Shown here: in pieces, positions 51,319 through 59,893 of the stretch
Numbering within the stretch: position 1 is the stretch's first letter
Layout of the letters: each line of letters opens with the position of its first letter
Assembly (NCBI GenBank): GCA_016717335.1
Contig: JADKFS010000012.1
Coordinates: 62,001-126,000, forward strand
DNA from: Candidatus Ribeiella danica
Lineage (GTDB): Bacteria > Chloroflexota > Chloroflexia > Chloroflexales > Roseiflexaceae
DNA length: 64,000 nt
Reading direction: 5' to 3'
The notes under the pieces: generated by a model
Database searches by the model: none
What the model saw: the letters and a program-made list of their open reading frames with translations, nothing else
Told to the model about the DNA's origin: nothing
Position numbers and translations under genes: made by a program

Positions 51319-52587
51319 CTGAAACAAATCAGCATCCTAACCAGCGGCACGCGCGGCGATGTCCAGCCGCTGATCGCGCTGGGCCTCGGGCTCCAGCGGG
51401 CCGGGCACGCCGTGCGGATCGTCACGCACGCGCCGTTCCAGCCGCTGGTGGCCGAGCGCGGGCTGGCGTTCGTGCCGCTGGACGGCAACCCGAACGAGCT
51501 GTTCCTGCGCCCGGAGCTGCGCTCGGCCCTGACCTACGACGGCAACCCGCTGCGCAGCGCGCGGGCCTCGCTGCGCTACCTGCAGGCGGCGCGGCCGCTG
51601 TTCCAGCGCATGCTGATGAGCGCCTGGCAGGGCTGCCAGGGCGCCGACGCGCTGCTGGTCACGCTGCCGACGACCTGGGGCGATCAGATCGCCGAGGCGC
51701 TCGGCATCCCGTGCGTCTGGGCGCTGACCCAGCCGCTGGGCCGCACCGGCGCGTTCCCCTCGCCGCTGCTGCCGCTCGGCCTGTCGCTCGGCGCGACCTA
51801 CAACCGGCTGACCCACGCCGCGATCGAGCAGGTGGTCTGGCAGCCCTGGCGCGGGCTGCTGGGCCGCTGGCGGCGCGAGACGCTCGGGCTGCCGCGGCTG
51901 CGCTCGATCGGCTGGGAGGCGCGCACTGCCGCGCGCGGCGACCTGTTCCTGTACGGCTTTAGCCCGCGCGTGGCGGCCCGGCCGACCGACTGGCCCGCGC
52001 GCTTCCACGTGACCGGCTACTGGTTCCTCGACGCCGCGCCCGGCTGGCAGCCCGCGGCCGAGCTGCTCGATTTCCTGGCGGGCGGCGAGCCGCCGCTGTA
52101 CGTCGGCTTCGGCAGCACCGGCGCCGAGTCGGATGCATCGCTGCTGGCGATCGTCGCGCGGGCGCTCGCGCTGGCCGGCCGGCGCGCCATCCTGTCGGTC
52201 GGCGAGCGCGACCGGCGCTCCGTCGATCTGCCGCCGGGCGTCCTGCCGATCGATGCCGTGCCGCACGACTGGCTGTTCCCGCGGCTTGCGGCGGTGGTGC
52301 ATCACGGCGGCGTCGGGACGACGGCCGCGGCGCTGCGCGCCGGCATCCCAGCAGTTTGCGTGCCATTCGGGACCGATCAGCTGTTCTGGGCGCGGCAGAT
52401 CGCCGCGCTGGGCTGCGCCCCGCCGCCGCTGCCGCGCCGCGCGCTCTCGGCCGAGCGCCTGGCAGCCGCGATCGCCGCCGTGGGCGCGCCGCCGTACCGG
52501 GCGCGCGCGGCGGCCCTTGCCGCCCTGATCGGCGCCGAGCGCGGCGTCGAGCGCGCGGTCGCGCTGATCCAGTCTCATCTCAGATGA
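51319..52587 (+). CDS. MGT/UDP-glucosyl-type GT1 glycosyltransferase with apparent CTG start
   Basis: The conserved GT1 N-terminus (KQISILTSGTRGDVQPLIAL) begins just after codon 51319, which is CTG. The frame is closed by TAG at 51289, and no ATG, GTG or TTG lies between. AGGA is about nine bases upstream of the CTG. The resulting 422-residue length fits the family. The C-terminal donor site reads VPHDWLFPRLAAVVHHGGVGTTAAALRAGIPAVCVPFGTDQLFWA. An ATG at 51412 would delete 31 conserved residues. It probably glycosylates a lipid, sterol or natural product. Confidence 0.85.
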   Translation: MKQISILTSGTRGDVQPLIALGLGLQRAGHAVRIVTHAPFQPLVAERGLAFVPLDGNPNELFLRPELRSALTYDGNPLRSARASLRYLQAARPLFQRMLMSAWQGCQGADALLVTLPTTWGDQIAEALGIPCVWALTQPLGRTGAFPSPLLPLGLSLGATYNRLTHAAIEQVVWQPWRGLLGRWRRETLGLPRLRSIGWEARTAARGDLFLYGFSPRVAARPTDWPARFHVTGYWFLDAAPGWQPAAELLDFLAGGEPPLYVGFGSTGAESDASLLAIVARALALAGRRAILSVGERDRRSVDLPPGVLPIDAVPHDWLFPRLAAVVHHGGVGTTAAALRAGIPAVCVPFGTDQLFWARQIAALGCAPPPLPRRALSAERLAAAIAAVGAPPYRARAAALAALIGAERGVERAVALIQSHLR

Positions 52588-52599
52588 TGAGTGTTTTGC

Positions 52600-52737
52600 A
52601 CCCCACCCCCTTCCCCCTCCCCTGCCAGGGGAGGGGGAAATTATTGGCATCTACGTGCGGTCGCTGTGCGACCGCACGTAGATGCCAGAAGAATACCCCC
52701 CTCTCCCGTTGGGAGAGGGGGGCAGGGGGGTGAGGGC
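52600..52737. repeat. Family B repeat with perfect hairpin at 52645-52687
   Basis: CACCCCCTTCCCCCTCCCCTGCC left part; perfect 20-bp arms starting TGGCATCTACGTGCGGTCGC around loop TGT; then a CTCTCCCGTTGGGAGAGGGG and GGGTGAGGGCC right part. Lies between the GT1 gene and gatB. Confidence 0.92.
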
Positions 52738-52767
52738 CTGCAGTGCAACCCACGCGCCGTGATCTGC

Positions 52768-52773
52768 TATAAT
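52768..52773 (+). promoter_or_regulatory. -10 element of gatB
   Basis: Perfect TATAAT in a locally A/T-rich stretch 33 bp upstream of the gatB start. The -35 region is poor. Confidence 0.5.
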
Positions 52774-52805
52774 TTGCCCGGCTCGTGATCGCAAAGAGGG
52801 AACCA

Positions 52806-54254
52806 ATGGAATACCTGATCACTATCGGGCTTGAGGTTCACGCCCAGATTCTTACCAAGTCGAAGATGTTCTGCGGCTGCAGCGCCGAGATCGCCGGCGC
52901 CGCGCCGAATACACACGTCTGCCCGGTCTGCATGGGCCTGCCCGGCGCGCTGCCGTTCATCAACCGGCAGGCGGTCGAGCTGGCCGCGCGCACCGGCCTG
53001 GCGCTCAACTGCCAGATCCGCCCCGACCACGTGATCAGCCGCAAGAACTACTTCTACCCCGACCTGCCCTCCTCGTACCAGCGCAGCCAGTACGACGACC
53101 CACTGTGCGTGGCCGGCTGGGTCGAGATCGACGGCGACGCCGGGCCGAAGCGGGTCGGCCTGACGCGCGTGCATATCGAGGAGGACACCGGCAAGCTCAA
53201 CCACCTGCCCGACGGCAGCTCGCTGGTCGACTTCAACCGCGCCGGCGTGCCGCTGATGGAGATCGTCTCCGACCCGGACATCGGCTCGCCCGAGGAGGCC
53301 AAGCGCTACTTCCAGAAGCTGCGCCAGGTCCTGATCTGGATCGGCGTGAACACCGGCAATATGGAGGAGGGCGCGCTGCGCTGCGACGCGAATATCTCGG
53401 TGCGGCCGCGCGGCCAGGCCGCCTACGGCGCGAAGGTCGAGATCAAGAATATGAACTCGTTCCGCGCGGTCGAGCGGGCGCTGATCTACGAGATCGACCG
53501 GCAGGCCAAGGCGCTCGACGCCGGCGAGACGATCCGCCAGTCGACCCGCGGCTGGAACGAGGCGCTCGGCAAGACGGTCGAGCAGCGCATCAAGGAGGGC
53601 TCGGAGGACTACCGCTACTTCCCCGAGCCGGACATCCCGCCGCTCCGGATCGCGGCCGACTGGGTCGCCGCGCGCCAGGCCGAGCTGCCCGAGCTGCCCG
53701 ACGCGCGCAAGGCCCGCTTCGTCGGCGCGTACGGCCTCTCGGGCTACGACGCCGAGACGCTGACCGGCGAGCGCGGCGTGGCCGACTACTACGAGCGCGC
53801 GGTCGCCGCCGGCGCGCCGCTGGGCGTGTCGGCCAAGGACGCCGCGAACTGGATCAGCGGGGAGCTGTTCCGGCTGCTCAAGGAGAGCGGCGAGGCGTTC
53901 GAGACCGTGGCGGGCCGCTTCAGGCCCGAGCACGTCGCCGAGGTGCAGGATCTCCTGAACAAGGGCACGATCACGCGCACCAGCGCCAAGGAGGTGTTCG
54001 AGGCCAGCTTCCGCGAGGGCCGCGCGCCGTCGCAGGTGGTCGCGGAGCGCGGCCTGGCGGTGATCGGCGCGGGCGACGCGCTGGCCGGCCTGGCGCGCGA
54101 GGCGATCGCCGCGAACCCGAAGGCGGTCGCCGAGTACCGCGGCGGCAAGACGGCGGCGATCAAGTTCCTGATGGGCCAGGTGATGAAGGCGACCAGGGGC
54201 CAGGCCAGCCCGCAGGCGGTCCAGGCCGCGCTGGAGGAGGAGCTGGCCAAGTAG
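52806..54254 (+). CDS. gatB: Aspartyl/glutamyl-tRNA amidotransferase subunit B
   Basis: A 482-residue protein from ATG 52806 (AGAGGGAACCA upstream). With GatA and GatC it amidates misacylated Glu-tRNA(Gln) or Asp-tRNA(Asn). Family hallmarks are ITIGLEVHAQILTKSKMFCGC, HVCPVCMGLPGALP with the zinc Cys pair, KNYFYPDLPSSYQ, DFNRAGVPLMEIVSDPD, RCDANISVRP and a C-terminal YqeY-like domain (KFLMGQVMKATRGQASP). GatA and GatC are not adjacent. Confidence 0.97.
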   Translation: MEYLITIGLEVHAQILTKSKMFCGCSAEIAGAAPNTHVCPVCMGLPGALPFINRQAVELAARTGLALNCQIRPDHVISRKNYFYPDLPSSYQRSQYDDPLCVAGWVEIDGDAGPKRVGLTRVHIEEDTGKLNHLPDGSSLVDFNRAGVPLMEIVSDPDIGSPEEAKRYFQKLRQVLIWIGVNTGNMEEGALRCDANISVRPRGQAAYGAKVEIKNMNSFRAVERALIYEIDRQAKALDAGETIRQSTRGWNEALGKTVEQRIKEGSEDYRYFPEPDIPPLRIAADWVAARQAELPELPDARKARFVGAYGLSGYDAETLTGERGVADYYERAVAAGAPLGVSAKDAANWISGELFRLLKESGEAFETVAGRFRPEHVAEVQDLLNKGTITRTSAKEVFEASFREGRAPSQVVAERGLAVIGAGDALAGLAREAIAANPKAVAEYRGGKTAAIKFLMGQVMKATRGQASPQAVQAALEEELAK

Positions 54255-54255
54255 C

Positions 54256-54280
54256 CAGGAGTCAGGAGCCAGGAGTCAGG
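54256..54280. repeat. Family C tandem array, unit CAGGAGT
   Basis: Three and a half copies of CAGGAGT/CAGGAGC starting 2 bp after the gatB stop codon. Confidence 0.8.
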
Positions 54281-54332
54281 CGTTTTCGATGATATCGGCA
54301 CATGATCGGCGTCGCTCGACGAGACATGCTGG

Positions 54333-54361
54333 CTTCTGACTTCTGACTTCTGACTTCTGAC
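54333..54361. repeat. Family C tandem array, unit CTTCTGA
   Basis: Four perfect copies of CTTCTGA plus one base, in the gap between gatB and the esterase-like gene. Confidence 0.9.
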
Positions 54362-54444
54362 AGGGGTATCCGATTGCCAATCGTTGGCGGTATACGCAGC
54401 AAGACCGATCTCCCGCCCGCCAATCGCACGCCAAAGGAGCCGCT

Positions 54445-55635
54445 ATGTCTGCGAACGCCCTCTTCCGCCCAACCTTTGCCGATCTGCGCGCCGAGCTCGC
54501 GCGCCGCGCCGCCCAGGGAGCTTCCACCGAGGAGCTGGACACGCTGGTCGAGGGCTTTCTGGCGCTCGGCGGCGATACCCCTGCCCCCTGGGTCGAGTAT
54601 GACGGCACGGTGACCTGGCTGTACCGCGACTCGCAGGCCCAGCGCGTCTCGGTCGTCGGCGACATCCTGGGGCACGCGCCGGATCAGAATCGCATGACCC
54701 GCCTGCCGGGCGGCGACCTGTTCGCGCTGACGGGCCAGCTGCCGCTCGACGCGCGGATCGCCTACGCCTTTGAGGTCGATATGGACGGGCAGCCGGGGCA
54801 GCACCGCGCCGACCCGCTCAACCCGAAGCGCATGGTTGCGGCGGCGCCGCTGCGGGCGCTCTCGATCCTCGAGATGCCCAACGCGCGCCGCGTCCCGGAG
54901 CTCGACGACGGCCTGGCCGACGACGGGGTCGGCGTGGTCTACCAGGTCGTCGCCAGCGCCGACCAGGCGACCTGGGCGCGCGTCTGGGTGTTTCTGCCGC
55001 CCGGCTACGACCCGGACGAGCGGCGCTACCCGACGCTCTACCTCGACGGCGGCGAGTCGTACCTGCTCTCGGGGCGCGCGGCGCAGATTGTGGACGCGCT
55101 GCAGCTCCAGGGCGAGGTGGTGCCGCTGATCGCGGTCTTCGTCCAGCGGGACGACGCCGGCCACGCGCCGGAAGAGGGCCTCGACGCGCGCTATGTCGGC
55201 TTTCTGGCCGACGAGCTGGTGCCCTGGGTGGATGCGCACTACGCGACCTCGACCGACCCGCAGGAGCGCGTGATCGGCGGGGCCGGCGCGGGGGGCTCGC
55301 TCGCGCTGTACGCCGCGCTGGAGCGGCCCGACGCCTTCGGGCGCGCGCTGGCGCAGTCGCCGCTTGCTCGCGCGCTGCCGGGCCTGGTGGCGGACCTGCT
55401 GCTGCGCAACGCCGGGCGCGGCTTTGGCGCGCCGCACTGCTACGTCGACGTCGGGCGCTACGAGCCGCCGGCCCAGCTTGAGGGCGTGCACGCGCTCTGC
55501 GCCGCGCTGCTTGGCGACGGTGCGGTGGTCTCGTACCAGGATTTCGGCGGCGACCACAGCTTTGTCGGCTGGCGCACGACCCTGCCCGACGCGCTGCGGT
55601 TTCACTTCGGCGCGCCGCCGCTGCCCGCTCTGTAA
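54445..55635 (+). CDS. Enterochelin-esterase-like alpha/beta hydrolase with missing nucleophile Ser
   Basis: A 396-residue protein from ATG 54445 (AAAGGAGCCGCT upstream). Residues about 50-165 form an E-set or Fes N-terminal-like beta domain (WVEYDGTVTWLYRDSQAQRVSVVGD). From 165 on it is an esterase_PHB/Fes-type hydrolase: RVWVFLPPGYDP, YPTLYLDGGESYL, FLADELVPWVDAHY and the His in FGGDHSFVGWR. The nucleophile elbow, normally GxSxGG, reads GAGAGG, so the Ser is replaced by Gly. The protein may be catalytically inactive or use another mechanism. Confidence 0.82.
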   Translation: MSANALFRPTFADLRAELARRAAQGASTEELDTLVEGFLALGGDTPAPWVEYDGTVTWLYRDSQAQRVSVVGDILGHAPDQNRMTRLPGGDLFALTGQLPLDARIAYAFEVDMDGQPGQHRADPLNPKRMVAAAPLRALSILEMPNARRVPELDDGLADDGVGVVYQVVASADQATWARVWVFLPPGYDPDERRYPTLYLDGGESYLLSGRAAQIVDALQLQGEVVPLIAVFVQRDDAGHAPEEGLDARYVGFLADELVPWVDAHYATSTDPQERVIGGAGAGGSLALYAALERPDAFGRALAQSPLARALPGLVADLLLRNAGRGFGAPHCYVDVGRYEPPAQLEGVHALCAALLGDGAVVSYQDFGGDHSFVGWRTTLPDALRFHFGAPPLPAL

Positions 55636-55709
55636 GTTTTGAGTTTTGAGTTTTGAGTTCCGAAACACTCAGCTCATAACGCATAACGCATAACGCATAG
55701 CTCATAACT
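55636..55709. repeat. Two family C arrays: GTTTTGA and CATAACG
   Basis: GTTTTGA three times plus GTTCCGA (55636-55663), then CATAACG three times plus CATAGCT and CATAACT (55675-55709), all in 7-bp phase. They occupy nearly the whole gap before the ABC ATPase gene, whose GTG start is 5 bp beyond. Confidence 0.92.
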
Positions 55710-55713
55710 GCCA

Positions 55714-56613
55714 GTGGACACAGCCATTCAAACCGAAGGCCTCACCAAGCGCTTCGGCGGCCGCGTGGCCGTCGATCGGCTGGACCTTGAGGTGCGGCCG
55801 GGCCAGGTCTTCGGCTTCCTCGGCCCGAACGGCGCCGGCAAGACCACCACGATCGGCATGCTGCTCGGCCTGATCCGGCCGACCGAGGGCCGCGCGCTCG
55901 TGCTCGGCCACGACGTGCAGCGCGAGCCGGAGCTGGCGCTGGCCGACGTCGGCGCCATGGTCGAGGCGCCCGCGTTCTACCCCTACCTCTCGGGCCGCGA
56001 CAACCTGCGCGTGCTGGCGCGCGCCGGCGGGCTGCCGATGGCGCGCGCCGACGCGGCGCTCGACATCGTCGAGCTGTCCGATCGCGCGCGCGACCGCTTC
56101 CACGCCTACTCCCAGGGGATGCGCCAGCGCCTCGGCATCGCCGCGGCGCTGCTGCACGAGCCGCGGCTGATCATCCTGGACGAGCCGACCAACGGCCTCG
56201 ACCCGGCCGGGCAGCTCGAGATCCGCGAGCTGATCCGCACCCTGGCCGCCAGCGGCCGCACGATCTTTCTCTCCAGCCACCTGCTCCACGAGGTCGAGCA
56301 GCTGTGCGACGAGGTGGCGATCCTCAAGGCCGGGCGCGTGGTGGCGCGCGGCACGGTGGCCGAGCTGCTGCGCCGCGGCCGCGGCCTGCTGGTGCGCGTC
56401 GCCGGCGACCCGGCCGCCGCGGCCGAGCTGCTGCGCGGCCGCGACTGGGTCGGCGGCGTCGAGCGCCACGGCGATACGCTCCACGTCGACGCGCCGGCCG
56501 AGCGCGCGGGCGAGATCACCATGCTGCTGGCCGGACAGGGCATCCCGGTCGCCGAGATCCGCGGCAGCGAGCAGCACCTGGAGGAGTTCTTTCTGGAGGT
56601 TACTCGCAGCTAG
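55714..56613 (+). CDS. ABC transporter ATP-binding protein
   Basis: A 299-residue protein from GTG 55714; no Shine-Dalgarno is visible because the heptamer array occupies the leader. Walker A GPNGAGKTTT, signature YSQGMRQRLGIAAAL, Walker B LIILDEPTNGLDP and SSHLLHEVEQLCD are intact. It is the DrrA/CcmA-like exporter type, with a C-terminal regulatory domain. The partner permease follows. Confidence 0.93.
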   Translation: MDTAIQTEGLTKRFGGRVAVDRLDLEVRPGQVFGFLGPNGAGKTTTIGMLLGLIRPTEGRALVLGHDVQREPELALADVGAMVEAPAFYPYLSGRDNLRVLARAGGLPMARADAALDIVELSDRARDRFHAYSQGMRQRLGIAAALLHEPRLIILDEPTNGLDPAGQLEIRELIRTLAASGRTIFLSSHLLHEVEQLCDEVAILKAGRVVARGTVAELLRRGRGLLVRVAGDPAAAAELLRGRDWVGGVERHGDTLHVDAPAERAGEITMLLAGQGIPVAEIRGSEQHLEEFFLEVTRS

Positions 56614-56682
56614 GGGTTAGGGGCTTGGGGCTTGGGGCGTGTGCGGCTCCAAGTCCCAAGTCCCAAGTCCCAAGTCCCAAGA
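56614..56682. repeat. Family C arrays GCTTGGG and CAAGTCC between ATPase and permease genes
   Basis: GGGGCTTGGGGCTTGGGGCG on the left and about four CAAGTCC heptamers on the right. The two halves are roughly complementary, so the transcript can fold. The array ends within about 5 bp of the permease start codon. Confidence 0.88.
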
Positions 56683-56684
56683 CA

Positions 56685-57584
56685 ATGATCAACCTGATCC
56701 GCGCCGAATGGTTCAAGCTCTCGCGCCGGCCGATGGCCTGGGCGCTGCTGGTCGTGTTCGTCGGCCTGCTGGTCCTGCTGCGGTCGATCGAGTTCCTGGC
56801 GGTCGCGCTGCAAGACGGGGCGTTCAGCGGCGGCGAGATCCGCATGGCGCTGCTGAGCGAGGCGCAGATCGAGCAGTTTCGCCGGCAGCTGATCTTCCCC
56901 GGCATCTTCGGCGCCGTGTTCGGCCACGTCAACAGCGTCGGCGGGCTGTGCGCGATCGTGCTGGCGGCCGGCGCGATGGGCAGCGAGTACAGCTGGGGCA
57001 CGCTGCGCACCCAGCTGGCGCGGCAGCCGGATCGCGGGCGCTACCTGGTGGCCAAGCTGGCGGCGCTGCTGCTCGTGCTGGCGGCGGGCATTGTGATCGC
57101 GCTCGCGGTGGGCGCGCTGCTGGCGCTGATCTTCGGCCGGCTGCTGGGGGCGCGCGGGGCCGTCGCGCCGGCCGACCTGCTGGAGCTGGGGCCGGGCCTG
57201 CTGCGCGCGCTGTACGTGATCCTGCCGTACCTTCTGCTGACGGTCGCCTGCAGCATTGTGGGCCGATCGGTGCTGGCGGGCGCGGCGGCCGGCTTCTTGT
57301 TCCTGATGCTCGACGTCGGGCTGGGCGCGCTCTCGTTCCTGGCGCAGCTGGGCGGCCCGCTGAGCTTCCTGGTCAGCCTGGTCGTCCAGCCGAACGTCAA
57401 CACGCTGGTCGTGATCAACAGCCAGCGCTTCGGGCTCGACCCGGCCGTGCTCACGCGCACGCTGGACCTGTCGGCGCTGCCCTCGCCGCTCCACGCGACG
57501 CTGGTGATCGGCGCGTACAGCGCGCTGTTCTTCTGGTACGCCTATCGCGCGCTGGCGCGGCGCGACATCGGCGGCGCCGCCTGA
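56685..57584 (+). CDS. ABC-2 type transporter permease
   Basis: A 299-residue protein from ATG 56685. It has the entry helix MINLIRAEWFKLSRRPMAWAL and about six hydrophobic segments, a GSEYSWGTLRTQLARQPDR cytoplasmic motif typical of the family, and the terminal RALARRDIGGAA. It pairs with the preceding ATPase. The heptamer array lies where its ribosome binding site should be, so translation may depend on coupling or on structure in the repeat. Confidence 0.9.
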   Translation: MINLIRAEWFKLSRRPMAWALLVVFVGLLVLLRSIEFLAVALQDGAFSGGEIRMALLSEAQIEQFRRQLIFPGIFGAVFGHVNSVGGLCAIVLAAGAMGSEYSWGTLRTQLARQPDRGRYLVAKLAALLLVLAAGIVIALAVGALLALIFGRLLGARGAVAPADLLELGPGLLRALYVILPYLLLTVACSIVGRSVLAGAAAGFLFLMLDVGLGALSFLAQLGGPLSFLVSLVVQPNVNTLVVINSQRFGLDPAVLTRTLDLSALPSPLHATLVIGAYSALFFWYAYRALARRDIGGAA

Positions 57585-57627
57585 CTCGTTCCGCGCGAGC
57601 GCAGCCGATCGCCTCCTGGCGCACAAC

Positions 57628-57761
57628 CCTCACCCCCTGCCCCCTCTCCCGTGGCGCGGGAGAGGGTATTTGGCGGTCTGCGTGCGGTCGCACAGCGACC
57701 GCACGCAGATGCCAAGCATTTCCCCCTCCCCTGGCAGGGGAGGGGGCAGGGGGAGGGGTGA
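57628..57761. repeat. Family B repeat with hairpin at 57671-57714
   Basis: CTCACCCCCTGCCCCCTCTCCC left flank, GCGTGCGGTCGC/GCGACCGCACGC hairpin with loop ACA and slightly imperfect ends (TGGC/GCCA), and a CCCCTGGCAGGGGAGGGGG right flank. It lies between convergent genes. Confidence 0.9.
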
Positions 57762-59792
57762 TCAGATCATGATCTCACCCATCTGGGCGACGTCGTAGCC
57801 GCCGAGCGCGGCGACGGCCTGGCGGTAGGCGGCGCTCTGTAGGGCGCGCCGCAGCGGGTCGAGCAGCGGGCTCTCCCAGTGCCGGCGCGGCGCCGCCAGG
57901 TCGTAGCGCTCTTTGAACAGCGGGACGAACGCGAGCCCGAGCGCGCGCGCGGCCGCCAGGATGCCCAGCCCGACGTCGGCGGTGCCGCTCAGCACCGCGG
58001 CGGCCACGCCCATGTGGGTGAACTCCTCGCGCTCGTAGCCGGCGATCCGCTCGGCGGCGATGCCGCGCTGCTTGAGGGAGTAGTCCAGCAGCACGCGCGT
58101 GCCCGAGCCTTTCTGGCGGTTGACGAAGCGCAGCCCCGACCCGGCCAGGTCGGCCAGGTCGCGGATGCCGGCCGGGTTGCCGGGCGGCAGGATGAAGCCC
58201 TGGTCGCGGTAGGCCAGGTTGATCAGCAGCACATCCTGGCCTGGCAGCAGCCGCTCGACAAAGGCGCGGTTGTACTCGCCGGTCGCCTCGTCGAGCAGGT
58301 GCGAGCCGGCCAGGTGCGCGTCGCCGCGCTTGAGCGCGAGCAGGCCGCCCAGGCTGCCGACGTTGGCCGAGCTCAGGCGCGCGTCCGGCGCGAAGTGGCG
58401 CAGGTGGCTCGCCAGCAGGTCGAGCGCCAGGTCGTGGCTGCCGATCGCGACGATCGTGCGCGCGATCTCCTCGGGATCGCGCAGCAGCTCGACCGCCACC
58501 TGCTCCCCGGCGTGGACGCCCTCGGAGAAGCGCGGCAGCCGCACCATCCCGTCGGCGCGCACCAGCGACATGATCACGCCGGCGCCGCGCGTGAGCGGCG
58601 TGGCGATCAGCCGCTGGTCGACCTGGCCGAGCGTGACACGCAGGAACTCGTCCTCGCCGAGCGGCGAGAGCACCTTGCGGCTGATCGTGGCCTCGGCGGT
58701 GGGCCGGCGCGGCGGCTGCTGGCCCTGCAGCCGGTAGACCAGCGGGCGCAAAAACAGCTCGGCGGTGAGCGCGGCCGACACCGGGTAGCCCGGCAGCCCC
58801 AGCACCGGCTTGCCCGCCGCAGCCGCCAGGATCACCGGGTGGCCCGGCCGGATGGCCACGCCGTGCACGGCGACCTCGCCCAGCTCGGCCAGCACCGCCG
58901 CGGTGTAGTCCTCCGATCCGGCCGACGAGCCGGCGTTCACGACCACGATATCATGCTCGGCCAGCGCCCGCTCGACCGCGTCGCGCAGCAGCTCGCGGCG
59001 ATCCGGGATGGGCGGCAGCCGGTCGGCCAGCCCGCCCCACTCGGCCACCTGGCCGCCCAGCATCAGCGAGTTGAACTCGATGATCTCGCCCGGCTTGGGG
59101 TTGGGGGCTTGGGGCCTGGGGCTTGGGACCTGAGGCGTGGGGCTGGGGGCGTGGGGCTGGGGTCTAGGGTTTAGGGAAGTCGCCGAATCCCCTCGCCCCA
59201 AGTCCCTAGCCCCTAGCCCCGCAAGAGATACAAGCTCCGTGCCGGTCGGGATGATCGCCACGCGCGGCCGGCGGCGCACCGGCACGTCGGCGTGGCCGGC
59301 CGCCGCGAGCGCGCCCAGGTCGACCGGCCGCAGGCGGTGATTCTCGGGCAGCACCAGCTCGGTCGCGACGATGTCCTCGCCGAGCGGGCGCACGTGCTGC
59401 CAGGGCGCCACCGCCGCCAGGATCTCGATCGTCTGCTCGTCGACGGTCTGCACCTGCTCGGCCATGATCACCGCGTCGGTGTCGGGCGGCAGCGGGTCGC
59501 CGGTGTCGACCCAGATCGCCTGCCGGCCGACCGCCAGCCGGCGCGGCGCGCCCTCGGTCGCGCCGTAGGTCTCGGCCGCGCGCACCGCCACACCGTCCAT
59601 CGCGGCGGCGTGGTAGTGCGGCGACGAGAGGTTGGCCCAGATCGGCTCGGCGGTGATCCGCCCGAGCGCCTCGGCCAGCGGCGCCCGCTCGGCCGGCAGC
59701 TGCGCGGCCCAGCCGGCGCGCTGCAGCGCGGCCGCGAACCGCGCGTGGGCCTCGTCGAGCGCCAGATCTTCCAGGTAGTAGCGTCGGGGCAT
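57762..59792 (-). CDS. moeA: MoeA fused to a periplasmic-binding-protein-like (LysR-substrate-type) domain
   Basis: A 676-residue protein from ATG 59792. The first 430 residues are molybdopterin molybdenumtransferase: SSPHYHAAAMDGVAVRA, WVDTGDPLPPDTDAVIM, VAIIPTGTELV, VVNAGSSAGSEDY and VLGLPGYPVSA. MoeA inserts molybdate into adenylylated molybdopterin. The remaining 240 residues are a type-2 binding-protein-like domain (SSANVGSLGGLLALKRGDAH, FVNRQKGSGTRVLLDY), possibly binding an oxyanion. Residues about 190-234 (DNA 59091-59225) are a Pro/Ser-rich insert encoded by family C repeats. A second moeA lies 100 bp upstream on the same strand. Confidence 0.9.
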   Translation of the reverse strand: MPRRYYLEDLALDEAHARFAAALQRAGWAAQLPAERAPLAEALGRITAEPIWANLSSPHYHAAAMDGVAVRAAETYGATEGAPRRLAVGRQAIWVDTGDPLPPDTDAVIMAEQVQTVDEQTIEILAAVAPWQHVRPLGEDIVATELVLPENHRLRPVDLGALAAAGHADVPVRRRPRVAIIPTGTELVSLAGLGARDLGRGDSATSLNPRPQPHAPSPTPQVPSPRPQAPNPKPGEIIEFNSLMLGGQVAEWGGLADRLPPIPDRRELLRDAVERALAEHDIVVVNAGSSAGSEDYTAAVLAELGEVAVHGVAIRPGHPVILAAAAGKPVLGLPGYPVSAALTAELFLRPLVYRLQGQQPPRRPTAEATISRKVLSPLGEDEFLRVTLGQVDQRLIATPLTRGAGVIMSLVRADGMVRLPRFSEGVHAGEQVAVELLRDPEEIARTIVAIGSHDLALDLLASHLRHFAPDARLSSANVGSLGGLLALKRGDAHLAGSHLLDEATGEYNRAFVERLLPGQDVLLINLAYRDQGFILPPGNPAGIRDLADLAGSGLRFVNRQKGSGTRVLLDYSLKQRGIAAERIAGYEREEFTHMGVAAAVLSGTADVGLGILAAARALGLAFVPLFKERYDLAAPRRHWESPLLDPLRRALQSAAYRQAVAALGGYDVAQMGEIMI
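59091..59225. repeat. Family C heptamer array inserted in frame inside moeA
   Basis: GGGGCTTGGGG-type heptamers on the left and CCCCAAGTCCCTAGCCCCTAG on the right, partly complementary. The array replaces a short loop after the TGTELV strand of MoeA and keeps the frame. Confidence 0.9.
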
Positions 59793-59805
59793 AGCACACC
59801 TTCCG

Positions 59806-59892
59806 CGGTAGTCGGTAGCCAGTAGCCAGCACCATCGTCCTTGCGATGAGGTTCATTGATACTGGCTACTGATTCCTGACTACTGACTACTC
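59806..59892. repeat. Family C inverted heptamer arrays GGTAGCCA / GACTACT
   Basis: CAGTAGC units (59809-59832) and their inverse TACTGGCTACTG followed by GACTACT units (59862-59892) flank a 30-bp spacer. The two arms can pair. It fills the gap between the two moeA genes. Confidence 0.85.
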
Positions 59893-59893
59893 T

